A DNA stretch of 64,000 nt from assembly GCA_029228645.1 (NCBI GenBank), contig JAPTHR010000003.1, forward strand, positions 310,001-374,000, written 5' to 3'. The notes below the pieces were generated by a model. It did not search any database. It was not told where the DNA came from and saw only the letters and a list, made by a program, of their open reading frames with translations. This stretch comes from Gammaproteobacteria bacterium Milos-ODIII6. Lineage in GTDB: Bacteria; Pseudomonadota; Gammaproteobacteria; Chromatiales; Chromatiaceae. The position numbers and the translations under genes were made by a program. Below are positions 48,633-57,495 of this stretch, piece by piece; positions within the stretch are counted from its first letter, which is position 1; every line of letters starts with the position of its first letter.

Positions 48633-49862
48633 CTAGGCCAAAAGCTCGACTTGCCGTTGATATTTACGAAGAATCGCCTTTCGTAGTTGAGGATCCCGTA
48701 CTATCGTTCTAGGTTTGCTGTGAGGTGCTCCGCTTTCCAATGAGACCACGCGCTTATGAACCGTAGACCAAGCCACTATTCCCCCATCCGCCGCTACGCC
48801 AATACTTTTTGGTTCATATTTTGGAAGGCAGCCCCAGCTGGTTTTTGGTAAATGCTCGATCCAAGGAAAATCTTGTTTATATTTATTTTCATGATAGGGG
48901 TTTACTGAATGCACGTGGCTTAGTACTCCGCGTATATACTCTGCGGCATAGTTGTAGACGCAATATTTCTCGCATTGATGTAAAAAAGCCCGAAATCGAC
49001 GCCGGTAAGATCTTGTAATATTTGCTCTATTATTTACTGTTAGTCCCACCACTAGCTGTCTGCGTGATCGGCTCATAACCCTAAACTTCCTATGATTGAG
49101 CTTAAAGCCGGAGAGATCTAAGGCATGGCGAACGCCAGATATACAATATCCAACTTTGCTTTTATCGGGCAACGAAATAAATATGTCATCTGCATATCTA
49201 GTGTACTCTCCACCCGCTTTGGCTGCTATTTTAGCCAATATCGAGTCTGTAGTTTTCATGGCGCAATTAGACAGCGTTGGAGAAGTAGGTGCGCCTTGTG
49301 GCAAATGTCGTTCAATAGAACAAAAATAATAATCTTGAAGATCCCAATGCCGCTTCCTTACATGCGGCGTAGTGCATAGTAATGATAATAAAGTAGCTAC
49401 TCCTTCATTATATCCTAAGTTTCTGAAAATCGCTTTTACATGAGAAAATGATACGTTGTGAAAAAAGTTGGCGATGTCGAATCGCAAAACTATGTCCTTG
49501 TTGCAATGTGGCAGCGCGGCATCTTTTATTGATTTTCCGCTTACATACGCACATGCTTTTTCATGAACTGAGGCTGCCGATAGCAAGTGTTCATTGAGCC
49601 TCGTTTGACAGCGCTTCATAAGCGGTTTTGGAGTTGCAATGAGACGCTTTTTCCCGGAATTGCTGGTCAAAATAAATCTGTAATAGTGATCGACGGTCGT
49701 CAATCGCTTGTGAAAACACAACCACCTTAATTGGTTTGGTGAGATACACAAGAATGCCGCGAGCTCGCTTGCCGTGCTGATTATTGGCAGATTTTCGCGA
49801 ACCGAAGATGACTTGGTAAAGTCCAAGCCTAAGGAGTAATGTTCTCCTACGAAAAAATTCAT
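48633..49862 (-). CDS. Retron-type reverse transcriptase
   Basis: A 409-residue RNA-directed DNA polymerase. It has IATPKPLMKRCQTRLNEHLL (start of the RT fold), LRFDIANFFHNVSF with the first catalytic Asp (~129), HLPQGAPTSPTLSN (187-199), YTRYADDIFIS with the catalytic YADD (223-226), and VVGLTVNNRANITRSYRRRF, matching the retron VTG region. The C-terminal ~95 residues extend beyond the thumb and are not recognised; they could hold an effector role. ATG 49862 is used; TTG 49871 is three codons earlier. The AT-rich, divergent base composition suggests recent transfer. A structured segment upstream may be its ncRNA. Confidence 0.85.
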   Translation of the reverse strand: MNFFVGEHYSLGLDFTKSSSVRENLPIISTASELAAFLCISPNQLRWLCFHKRLTTVDHYYRFILTSNSGKKRLIATPKPLMKRCQTRLNEHLLSAASVHEKACAYVSGKSIKDAALPHCNKDIVLRFDIANFFHNVSFSHVKAIFRNLGYNEGVATLLSLLCTTPHVRKRHWDLQDYYFCSIERHLPQGAPTSPTLSNCAMKTTDSILAKIAAKAGGEYTRYADDIFISLPDKSKVGYCISGVRHALDLSGFKLNHRKFRVMSRSRRQLVVGLTVNNRANITRSYRRRFRAFLHQCEKYCVYNYAAEYIRGVLSHVHSVNPYHENKYKQDFPWIEHLPKTSWGCLPKYEPKSIGVAADGGIVAWSTVHKRVVSLESGAPHSKPRTIVRDPQLRKAILRKYQRQVELLA

Positions 49863-49889
49863 CTTACCCAAAAGTGTGGCTTTGAAGAA

Positions 49890-49993
49890 AATGGCCTACT
49901 TTCCTCTACCTTGAAGGCTACGACAGTAGCCGGCCCCGCATCGAAGTAGGGTCAGAAACATAACTAGCTTGGCGATGCGCCAAGCATGAGCTG
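49890..49993 (-). ncRNA. Candidate retron msr–msd RNA upstream of the RT
   Basis: On the strand read into the reverse transcriptase, a perfect 8-bp hairpin GCTTGGCG-CAT-CGCCAAGC (49967-49985) is followed by an imperfect long stem closed by CCTACTT (49944-49950) with AAGTAGG (49895-49901). That stem encloses GGCTAC-TGTC-GTAGCC (49916-49931). Retron ncRNAs lie directly upstream of their RT and consist of such hairpins. I could not find a convincing a1/a2 inverted repeat or mark the branching G, so the boundaries are guesses. Confidence 0.3.
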
Positions 49994-50089
49994 ACTTGTC
50001 AGACTCGTAGTGACTAGAGGATTTCGGCCGAGTTTAAAGTAGCCGATACGGTAGCCTTTGTAAATGGTGACTAAATTGCCAATGGGCGA

Positions 50090-50683
50090 ATGATCGCGCA
50101 GGCCTTCAATTTGCTCGTTGACCTTCTTAATTGGTTCTGGAGAGTTTCGCCGATCACACTGCGTTTGATACGTGTCGATTTGCCGAACGAAGTCGAAGTG
50201 CTCGTCACCAATCTTGTTGACAGCAAATGCTATTCGGCAAGGCTGTTCAAGGGCCTCTACCATTTGCGTTAGGGCGTGGAGACGTACTTCCGGCGCGCCA
50301 AGTATCAACAGGAAGTGGAAGCGGTATCTGGCAAGTCCGTAGAGGCCGTGCTGAAAGATTTCCATGCCACCGTATTGGCCAGCAATCTGACCGCCGCCTT
50401 GGCGTTGGCCGGGTGAAAAAAGCTGCGACAGCAAAAAGGTGATTCCAGATCAAACGAGAAGGGAGACTACCTGATCAACTTTGCCCAAGCATTCGCCAAA
50501 ATGAAGCAGTACGGCGTTGCCTTGTGGACATTGTCCGGCAAAGCGCTCGTTCAATATGTGAAAAAACTCGTTCAGTTGATGGCGTTATCCCATGAAGCCT
50601 TCAGGCCAGGGCGCTCGACGCCTAGGCATTTGACGAAATTCAACAAGCGGCTGCACCATATGGCTTACAAAAGAACTTTGTAA
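50090..50683 (+). pseudogene. IS4-like transposase remnant
   Basis: One continuous frame with two in-frame stops (TAG 50270-50272, TGA 50414-50416) reads LPNEVEVLVTNLVDSK, then LYHLR-stop-GVETYFRRAKYQQEVEAVSG, then KSVEAVLKDFHATVLASN. This is the conserved C-terminal part of IS4-family DDE transposases; the first stop replaces the Trp of the usual RWGVE motif. The N-terminal catalytic part is missing. It lies upstream of the retron-type RT and marks insertion and decay in this segment. The gap to the next gene (50684-50904) shows nothing I can name. Confidence 0.75.
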
Positions 50684-50904
50684 TCAGTGAGTTGATGCTT
50701 ATCTAAACGGCATTGCTGTTGACCCCATTTATTCAGATATTGGGTTCATCGATCCTGACCGATATAGTACAGCGCATTTTCCGCAAAGTTACATGATATT
50801 GGTGTTTTGTTGTCATTATTTCTCACTAATCCAGATTTAATAGATTAGTCGTTGCCAATTATTAAATGCCAATGATAATTTCCTTATCGATGTGAGAGGA
50901 ATCC

Positions 50905-51198
50905 ATGCCCGGAGACATTATTCGATACAGTTGTTGCTGTGGAATGAGGGGTGTGGTAGCCCCGGGGGTGATGGGATTGAGCTGGGATGCGGGGAGCGAG
51001 GAGGTAATAGCCTACAACCCAAAGATCGAAGCTATTGAGACTATGAGTAGAGAAAATGCAAAAAATAGAAATCTCCGTATTTATAGGAACCCATTTCTTA
51101 ATGACCCGATGGGTTTTACTAAAGTAATTAAGAATTGTTTATGCCCTAAGTGTAATAATGCAACTCTTGAGTTTGAGAGACTTGGCGTCTGGGATTAA
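50905..51198 (+). CDS. Small hypothetical protein with Cys pairs
   Basis: A 97-residue protein starting at ATG 50905 with AGAGGA ~5 bp upstream. It has YSCCCGMRG near the N-terminus and CLCPKCNNA at ~78-86, so a zinc ribbon formed by the two Cys clusters is plausible. The family is not recognised. Its low GC content matches the surrounding accessory segment. It is isolated, convergent with the next small gene. Confidence 0.6.
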   Translation: MPGDIIRYSCCCGMRGVVAPGVMGLSWDAGSEEVIAYNPKIEAIETMSRENAKNRNLRIYRNPFLNDPMGFTKVIKNCLCPKCNNATLEFERLGVWD

Positions 51199-51307
51199 AT
51201 CCTTTTTGAGCTCCTGTATTCGCGATACTCATTACAGTGGCCTCTATTTCCTCTACTGGGGTACGTGTGATTAGTAAAGCGGAGATCAATTTGGCAAATT
51301 TCCCAGC

Positions 51308-51685
51308 TTAGTATGCTTTTTTTTTGATCAAACCTTGATGAAGGAGCTCCGAACGAATTGCGCCTTCTGTGCGTTCGAACTCTTTGGCTAGATCGAATAT
51401 TGAATGTCCGGCGAGAAATTTCTCTGACAACTGTTTTTTTAGATCTTCTGACCAAGGTAGGCCACTGTTCCTCGGTTTGCCGCCTGTGGTACATATTTCT
51501 TGCGGTTCGTTCACTGAGGGCGTGCCTGCTTTCTTCCCGGTTTGCACGTTTATGAGCAATGTAAATAAGGCACGTATTACGACCGGAGAGTTGTAGGGAC
51601 TGTCCTCGGGTAATACTTCACCTGTAGAGGGGTCTGTTCCATTCGCTAACAAAGCGACAATTCTTTTTGCGTCTTCGAGATCCAT
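51308..51685 (-). CDS. Hypothetical protein with C-terminal helix-turn-helix
   Basis: A 125-residue protein beginning MDLEDAKRIVALLANGTDPS. The C-terminal third, WSEDLKKQLSEKFLAGHSIF continuing with DLAKEFERTEGAIRSEL, looks like a helix-turn-helix of the sigma-70 region 4 or resolvase kind and could bind DNA. The N-terminal part resembles small proteins often found beside accessory DNA, but I cannot name the family. The ~370 bp upstream (51686-52056) show no gene that I can support. Confidence 0.62.
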   Translation of the reverse strand: MDLEDAKRIVALLANGTDPSTGEVLPEDSPYNSPVVIRALFTLLINVQTGKKAGTPSVNEPQEICTTGGKPRNSGLPWSEDLKKQLSEKFLAGHSIFDLAKEFERTEGAIRSELLHQGLIKKKAY

Positions 51686-52056
51686 GAGAAACCCGTTCCT
51701 GACATCTACAGTGAGAAAGGCCTCAAAGGTGCGATGGCGAGCGAAGCATTCGCGTTTACATGGGATAACGACCGGATATCGGTGGATAGTCTTGATTGGT
51801 CGTGAATGGTTCGGCCTCGTCTATAGCCCAGTCTGAGTAAATGTTATGCTCACCCCAATTTAATTGCTTGGTCGGCCTTACTGCCCGGTCTCGGTTTGCG
51901 TGGTCTTGAATATGGCTTGCCTGTTATCCAATCTTTGTCCCAATAATCCCACACCTTGAAAGGAAGTCAATTTCCACCAGGACCTTGCTTTGGATATTCA
52001 GCCACTTACTTATCCAAGCCTCACACGCGCTCTGCGCGTTGCTCCGGGGCGCTTAG

Positions 52057-52243
52057 GATCGCAAGACCGTTCTGGCCGAGTAGGGCGATCTCCATCACGA
52101 TCGCGCCCACCTGCTTGCGGGGCATGGGTTCGAAGGTCTATACGGCAAACTGCATCTGCATGACCGCATCTAAACGCGGCTGGCCAGCGACCGCATCGTG
52201 CAGGTCCGCTTTGGCCATGCGGTTTGCGCGCGTGGTGGCGGCG
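52057..52243 (-). pseudogene. Duplicate fragment of the TPR gene
   Basis: 187 bp aligned without gaps to 47615-47801 within the TPR gene, same orientation, with scattered substitutions. Reading the minus strand gives HDAVAGQPRLDAVMQMQFAV, then a stop (TAG), then TFEPMPRKQVGAIVMEIA. It has no start and one nonsense codon, so it is non-functional. Together with the intact copy it brackets the CRISPR/retron/IS4 segment. Confidence 0.82.
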
Positions 52244-52385
52244 GCGGTGGGGATCTGGCGGATCCGAGGTGCCTGGGACTGCGACATCGTGGTCTTCATC
52301 GGTAGGTTGTCAGCCGCTATGTTACCCGACCGATCATGGCCGGCCGACCCGGATTTATGCTGCGGACCCGATCGGTATAGAGGGC

Positions 52386-52413
52386 TTGATCAGAAGGCCA
52401 CAAAGCGTATACT
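52386..52413 (+). promoter_or_regulatory. Sigma-70 promoter of the metK leader
   Basis: TTGATC at 52386-52391 and TATACT at 52408-52413 are 16 bp apart. Transcription would start about 52420, just before the first riboswitch aptamer. Confidence 0.65.
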
Positions 52414-52421
52414 TTGGATGT

Positions 52422-52475
52422 GCGCCGATTTGAGCTCAGCTTGCGGGCGCGTAATAAATGCAGCTAAAGCGATTC
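52422..52475 (+). promoter_or_regulatory. SAM-II riboswitch 1 (metK leader)
   Basis: The segment follows the SAM-II aptamer of the metX class almost base for base: P1 GCGCC with GGCGC, the GATTTGAGCT loop, TTGCGGGCGCG, then TAATAAATGCAGCTAAAGC, the 3' strand of the H-type pseudoknot. SAM binding folds the pseudoknot and sequesters the GCTAAAGC strand. That strand is complementary to GCTTTAGC at 52486-52493 inside the following terminator, so ligand binding would free the terminator and stop transcription. Confidence 0.85.
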
Positions 52476-52480
52476 CACGG

Positions 52481-52513
52481 AACCTGCTTTAGCGCCAGCT
52501 GAGCGGGTTTTTT
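52481..52513 (+). terminator. Intrinsic terminator, expression platform of riboswitch 1
   Basis: AACCTGCTTTAGC pairs with GCTGAGCGGGTT (one bulged U, G-U pairs) around a GCCA loop, followed by TTTTTTC. Its ascending strand can alternatively pair with the aptamer's GCTAAAGC, giving an antiterminator. Confidence 0.78.
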
Positions 52514-52532
52514 CATGCCCGGAATCCGGGCG

Positions 52533-52586
52533 ACCGCCGATTTAAGTACCAACTTGCGGGCGGGATACAAGTACGGCTAAAGCGGC
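52533..52586 (+). promoter_or_regulatory. SAM-II riboswitch 2 (metK leader)
   Basis: A second aptamer of the same type begins 57 bp after the previous one ends: P1 CCGCC with GGCGG, GATTTAAGTA loop, ACTTGCGGGCGGGATACAAGT (ACTTG pairs with CAAGT for the pseudoknot) and GCTAAAGCGG. It acts between terminator 1 and metK, so the leader senses SAM twice. Confidence 0.83.
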
Positions 52587-52600
52587 TGACCAGGTCTCCG

Positions 52601-52641
52601 AATCCCGGACCGGCGCCAGCCGGTCAACCCATGGGATTTTT
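52601..52641 (+). terminator. Candidate terminator, expression platform of riboswitch 2
   Basis: AATCCC (52601-52606) pairs with GGGATT (52633-52638) around a nested 7-bp hairpin (GACCGGC-GCCA-GCCGGTC), then TTTTT. The metK ribosome-binding site (GGAG) follows within a few bases, so translation could also be affected. Confidence 0.5.
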
Positions 52642-52654
52642 CTGGAGACAGCAC

Positions 52655-53827
<1,173 letters not shown>

Positions 53828-53854
53828 CGGATTGATCGATAAAGGAGAAAGAGA

Positions 53855-54439
53855 ATGGAACCCAAGCTGACACAACGTTTCGAAGAGGCCCTGGTGTACG
53901 CAACACGGCTGCACGCCACGCAGTTGCGCAAGGGCACCGACATTCCCTATGTCTCGCACCTGCTGGCGGTGGCCAGCCTGGTGATGGAGGCCGGCGGCGG
54001 CGAGGACGAGGCCATTGCTGCGCTGCTGCACGACGGCCCCGAGGACCAGGGCGGGCTGGATACCTTGGACGAGATCCGGGCGCGCTTCGGCGAGCGGGTC
54101 GCTGACATCGTGGCCGCCTGCTCGGATACCTTCGAGGCGGAGAAGCCGCCCTGGAAGGCGCGCAAGCAGGCCTACCTCGATCACCTGCAGGCAGCGGACG
54201 AGGCCACCCGGCTGATCTCCTGCGCGGACAAGCTGCACAACGGGCGCGCCATCCTGGCCGACTACCGGCGTCACGGCGAGTCGTTGTGGGACCGCTTCAA
54301 CGGGGGCCGCGAGGACATCCTGTGGTACTACACCGAGCTGGCCGGGATCTTCGGCGCCTACGGCCCCGACGCCTTGGCCGACGAACTGGCGCGGGTGGTC
54401 GAGCACCTCGAGCAGGAGATCGCATCCAGCACCGCCTGA
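53855..54439 (+). CDS. HD-domain phosphohydrolase (SpoT/MESH1-like), copy 1
   Basis: A 194-residue metal-dependent HD phosphohydrolase resembling the hydrolase half of RelA/SpoT and the stand-alone Mesh1 enzymes: RKGTDIPYVSHLLAV (~27-41), AALLHDGPEDQGG with HD (~58), and SCADKLHNGRAIL (~137). A ppGpp- or NADPH-phosphatase activity is conceivable; the substrate is unproven. It follows metK by 27 bp with a good Shine-Dalgarno (AAAGGAG), so SAM riboswitch control is likely. A close paralogue lies at 60597-61181. Confidence 0.88.
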   Translation: MEPKLTQRFEEALVYATRLHATQLRKGTDIPYVSHLLAVASLVMEAGGGEDEAIAALLHDGPEDQGGLDTLDEIRARFGERVADIVAACSDTFEAEKPPWKARKQAYLDHLQAADEATRLISCADKLHNGRAILADYRRHGESLWDRFNGGREDILWYYTELAGIFGAYGPDALADELARVVEHLEQEIASSTA

Positions 54440-54454
54440 ACCATCCAACCACAC

Positions 54455-54510
54455 GCCGCCGATTTGAGCTGATAGCTTGCGGGCGGGATACCAAGTGCTG
54501 CTAAAGCGTG
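54455..54510 (+). promoter_or_regulatory. SAM-II riboswitch 3
   Basis: A third copy of the aptamer: P1 CCGCC with GGCGG, GATTTGAGCT, GCTTGCGGGCGGGATACCAAG and TGCTGCTAAAGCG. It lies just after the HD gene and before an unknown gene. Downstream, TTCTC (54542-54546) can pair with GAGAA (54560-54564), which overlaps that gene's AGGAG ribosome-binding site, so the output may be translational. Confidence 0.82.
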
Positions 54511-54568
54511 AGCGTCGTCGCCCCACGGCCTTTCTGCTTGATTCTCAACCTTGGGGCAGGAGAACGAC

Positions 54569-55297
54569 ATGAGCCACGAATCACCCATCATGGACATCGC
54601 GCAACTGCGCGCCATCTACGACGACACCGAACTGGCCATCCTGTTCGACTGGCTGGAGCTGGCGCGGCCGGACCCGCTGCAGGGCCTGGTGCTCGATTAC
54701 CAGGACGCCGACGCCGGTGAGGCGGACGAAGCGGATGAAGAAGACGCGGAGGGCCTGAATGGCCACATCCGCCTGCGGCACAGCGTGCTGGGCTATAGCG
54801 ATGACAACGCGCTGTCGAATGCGGTTGCACGCCTGCTGCTGTCCCAGGTCCAGGACCGGCTGCCGCAATGGGCGGCGATGCGCAACGATGGCCACATCGA
54901 CTTCGCGCGCCAGTACAGCCCGCGTCGCGAGGGGACGGTCGAGCTGCTGCCGCGCTTCCTGTTCATGATCAACTGGGCCGACTCCGGCCCTGGATTCAGC
55001 TGGCCCGAGTCCTACAACGTCGCCTACCTGCCCGGGTTCGACCGCTATGTCGTGACCGCCTCGCAGGACTCGCCCGACGTGCACGGCTATACCGACGAGG
55101 CCATCGGGTATTTCGATGCCGACACACCGGTGCAGGAGGGCGTACACGAGGCGATCGTGGAGTGGTGGCGTGGCCAGGCCGACAACGGCCAGTTCCGCTG
55201 GGCCTACCTGTTCCAGGTTGGCGAGATCGACAGCGACATGGCCGACGCCTGGGCGGAGGAAGTGTGGGATGCGGATAGCTGCGAGCCGTTGGGGTGA
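54569..55297 (+). CDS. Unknown protein under a SAM-II riboswitch
   Basis: A 242-residue soluble protein I do not recognise. It has an acidic stretch at ~48-64 (ADAGEADEADEEDAEG), then aromatic-rich segments (FLFMINWADSGPGFSWPESY, YNVAYLPGFDRYVVTASQDS). No signal peptide, membrane helix or Cys cluster is present. ATG 54569 follows AGGAG at 54558-54562. The SAM-II aptamer directly upstream shows that its expression depends on SAM, suggesting a role in methionine, methyl or sulfur metabolism. No specific function can be claimed. Confidence 0.75.
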   Translation: MSHESPIMDIAQLRAIYDDTELAILFDWLELARPDPLQGLVLDYQDADAGEADEADEEDAEGLNGHIRLRHSVLGYSDDNALSNAVARLLLSQVQDRLPQWAAMRNDGHIDFARQYSPRREGTVELLPRFLFMINWADSGPGFSWPESYNVAYLPGFDRYVVTASQDSPDVHGYTDEAIGYFDADTPVQEGVHEAIVEWWRGQADNGQFRWAYLFQVGEIDSDMADAWAEEVWDADSCEPLG

Positions 55298-55338
55298 TTG
55301 ACGTGAATGGGAACTGCCGGGCGGCCCGAGGCAGATTC

Positions 55339-55401
55339 TTTCGCGGCCGAGGCCGCTCCTACGAAAGACGAGACGGGGGTAGGAGCGAGCTTGCTCGCGA
55401 A
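55339..55401 (+). repeat. REP/BIME repeat pair
   Basis: One inverted pair of REP arms (GCGGCCGAGGCCGC and GCGAGCTTGCTCGC) after the unknown gene. The rest of the 288-bp gap before the invertase gene shows no gene. Confidence 0.85.
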
Positions 55402-55585
55402 CGGTATTTATTGCGGGCCGGGCGACGCGCTGTCGCTTCCGCCAATGGCAGTCCTGAACCGGGCTAAACCCGGTCGCTGTCAATTGCATGCGATGGCCTC
55501 ACCGGTGTCCGCTGGCAACCGGATCTGTGCATAATGATTCAATCATCTTTACCCGCCTGATGTCCTGTCGAGCCAAGGGATCGCA

Positions 55586-56962
55586 ATGCCTGAGCCATCC
55601 ATTCAGTCCGCCTATGATTTGCTGGAACGCTCGTTGATCTATCACCGTGGCAGACCGGTGGGGACAGCGGCCGCGTGCGACGACCGGGTGGTTGCTGCCA
55701 ACTACAACGAGTGCTTCGTCAGGGATTTTGTACCCTCCGCGCTGGCGTTCCTGATGAGTGGTCGGCAAGAGATTGTGCGCAATTTTCTCGAGACGGTCAT
55801 GGACCTGAGCGGCCACCAACAGGTCATGCAGGGCCACAAGCGTTCGATGGGCCTGATGCCGGCGAGTTTCCACGTGGTCGGGCAGGGCGAAGAGGAGCAG
55901 GTGATCACCGATTTTGGCGATCGCGCCATAGGGCGTGTCACGCCGGTCGATTCGGCGCTGTGGTGGATGATTCTCCTGCGCGCCTATGTGGTTGCCTCGG
56001 GCGATGATGAATTCGCGGCGCGCGAGGATGTGCAGCGATGCATCTCGAATATCCTCGACCTTTACCTGCGCGAACGCTTCGAATCTTCGCCCACCCTGCT
56101 GGTGCCCGATGCGGCCTTTATGATCGACCGGCGCATGGCGGTCTACGGGTATCCGCTCGAGATCCAGGCCTTGTACTACGGCATGCTGCTGGCAGCCCGC
56201 GAACTCCTGGTCAGCAGCGAACGTAACAACAAGCTCGTCAGTGACCTCTCTGCACTCAGCGATGCCCTGCTGGAGCATCTGCAGCATTACTACTGGATCG
56301 ACCGCCAACGGTTCAACCAGATGCACCGTTTCGAATCAGAGCAGTTCGGTCGCGACGTGGTCAACAAGCTGAACGTCTACCCGGAGAGCATCCCCGGCTG
56401 GATGGATGGCTGGCTCAATGCGCGCAGCGGTTATTTTGTCGGTAACGTCGGGCCGGGGCGGATCGATTTCCGGTTCTTTGCCCAGGGCAACCTGCTGTCG
56501 ATCCTGTTCGGCATCGCCAGCGGCGGCCAGGCCCAGAGCATCATGAACCTGTATCTGAAACACTGGGACGCGCTGGTCGGCGAGATGCCGGTGAAGATAC
56601 TGTTTCCGGCAATGGTCGGTGATAAATGGCGCTTCTCGACCGGCAGTGATCCAAAGAACGTGCCTTACTCCTACCACAACGGTGGCAACTGGCCGGTACT
56701 GCTGTGGCCGTTCGTGACCGCCGCCGTACGCGTGGGTCGAATGGAACTGGCCGAGCAGGCCCTGGATATCACCAAGAAGCGGCTGGCGCAGGACAATTGG
56801 CCCGAGTACTACGATGGGCGGTTGGGCGACCTGATCGGGCGTCGGGCGAATTTCTTCCAGGTCTGGTCCGCGACCGGGCTGATCATCGCGCACGAGGTCT
56901 TGGAGAACCCCGACAGTCGCGCTCTGCTCGACAGGGCGTTGATAACAGGCGAGCACCGGTAG
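55586..56962 (+). CDS. GH100 alkaline/neutral invertase
   Basis: A 458-residue glycoside hydrolase of family 100, which splits sucrose into glucose and fructose in the cytoplasm. Characteristic stretches: NYNECFVRDFVPSALAFLMS, TPVDSALWWMILLRAY (with the catalytic Asp) and NWPEYYDGRLGDLIGRRA (with the second acidic residue), near the C-terminus. The length matches cyanobacterial and proteobacterial InvA (~460). No signal peptide. It stands alone between REP clusters; no sucrose-phosphate synthase gene is in view. Sucrose as an osmolyte or reserve is inferred. Confidence 0.92.
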   Translation: MPEPSIQSAYDLLERSLIYHRGRPVGTAAACDDRVVAANYNECFVRDFVPSALAFLMSGRQEIVRNFLETVMDLSGHQQVMQGHKRSMGLMPASFHVVGQGEEEQVITDFGDRAIGRVTPVDSALWWMILLRAYVVASGDDEFAAREDVQRCISNILDLYLRERFESSPTLLVPDAAFMIDRRMAVYGYPLEIQALYYGMLLAARELLVSSERNNKLVSDLSALSDALLEHLQHYYWIDRQRFNQMHRFESEQFGRDVVNKLNVYPESIPGWMDGWLNARSGYFVGNVGPGRIDFRFFAQGNLLSILFGIASGGQAQSIMNLYLKHWDALVGEMPVKILFPAMVGDKWRFSTGSDPKNVPYSYHNGGNWPVLLWPFVTAAVRVGRMELAEQALDITKKRLAQDNWPEYYDGRLGDLIGRRANFFQVWSATGLIIAHEVLENPDSRALLDRALITGEHR

Positions 56963-57003
56963 CCGTCTGAAACGGGACAGAGGGTTTTGAATTCCTCGGT
57001 TTG

Positions 57004-57286
57004 CAGGAGCGAGCTTGTTCGCGAACAGACGTATTTTCAGAACCCTGTGCGGGGTTCTTCGCGGCCAAGGCCGCTCCTACGCGGGCCGAAGGTTTTTCGG
57101 GCAGCGCGCCTTCATGTCTCGTAGGAGCGAGCTTGCTCGCGAACATTCGCGGCCAAGGCCGCTGCTACGCGGGCCGGGCTTTTTCTTCCTACGCGCCTTC
57201 GTGTCCCGTAGGAGCGAGCTTGCTCGCGAACAGGTGCCTTTTTTGAGCCGTGACCAGGATTCTTCGTGGCCGAGGCGGTTCCTGAG
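57004..57286 (+). repeat. REP/BIME repeat cluster
   Basis: Five to six arms of the REP family alternate in orientation within the 532-bp gap between the invertase and the winged-helix gene. The linkers carry GGTTTTTCGGGCAGCGCGCC, shared with the cluster at 58844-59247. Nothing else is identifiable between 57287 and 57473. Confidence 0.88.
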
Positions 57287-57473
57287 AATCGGGGTTTCGA
57301 TCCTCCACGAGGGTTCGATGCGTCTCAACGGGCGGCCAACGACGGTGAGGGGAAGTTCATTCGGCCGACGCGGACGATGCGGGGGCAGTTGGAGAGGAAA
57401 GGGTGAATTTCCCCTGATCCAGGGATAAGCCGCATGCGGTTGAGTATGGCGATCCTGGTCGCCCCGTCGATTA

Positions 57474-57495
57474 TATGCTATATGCATACAGCATA
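57474..57495 (+). promoter_or_regulatory. Palindrome upstream of winged-helix/nucleotidyltransferase pair
   Basis: The 22-bp site has arms TATGCT and AGCATA around a TATGCATA-like core (one mismatched pair). It abuts the ATG at 57495, the layout expected of an autoregulatory operator for a toxin–antitoxin-like pair. Confidence 0.55.

Noticed and set aside
49964-50434. 156-codon minus-strand frame ending just before the RT gene
   Set aside because: Most of it is antisense to the IS4-like remnant. Its last ~45 codons look somewhat protein-like and could be a relic, but too little remains to call.
52631-52654. ATG at 52631 as metK start
   Set aside because: It falls inside the terminator-like hairpin of riboswitch 2 and has no ribosome-binding site; ATG 52655 has GGAG and matches the family.
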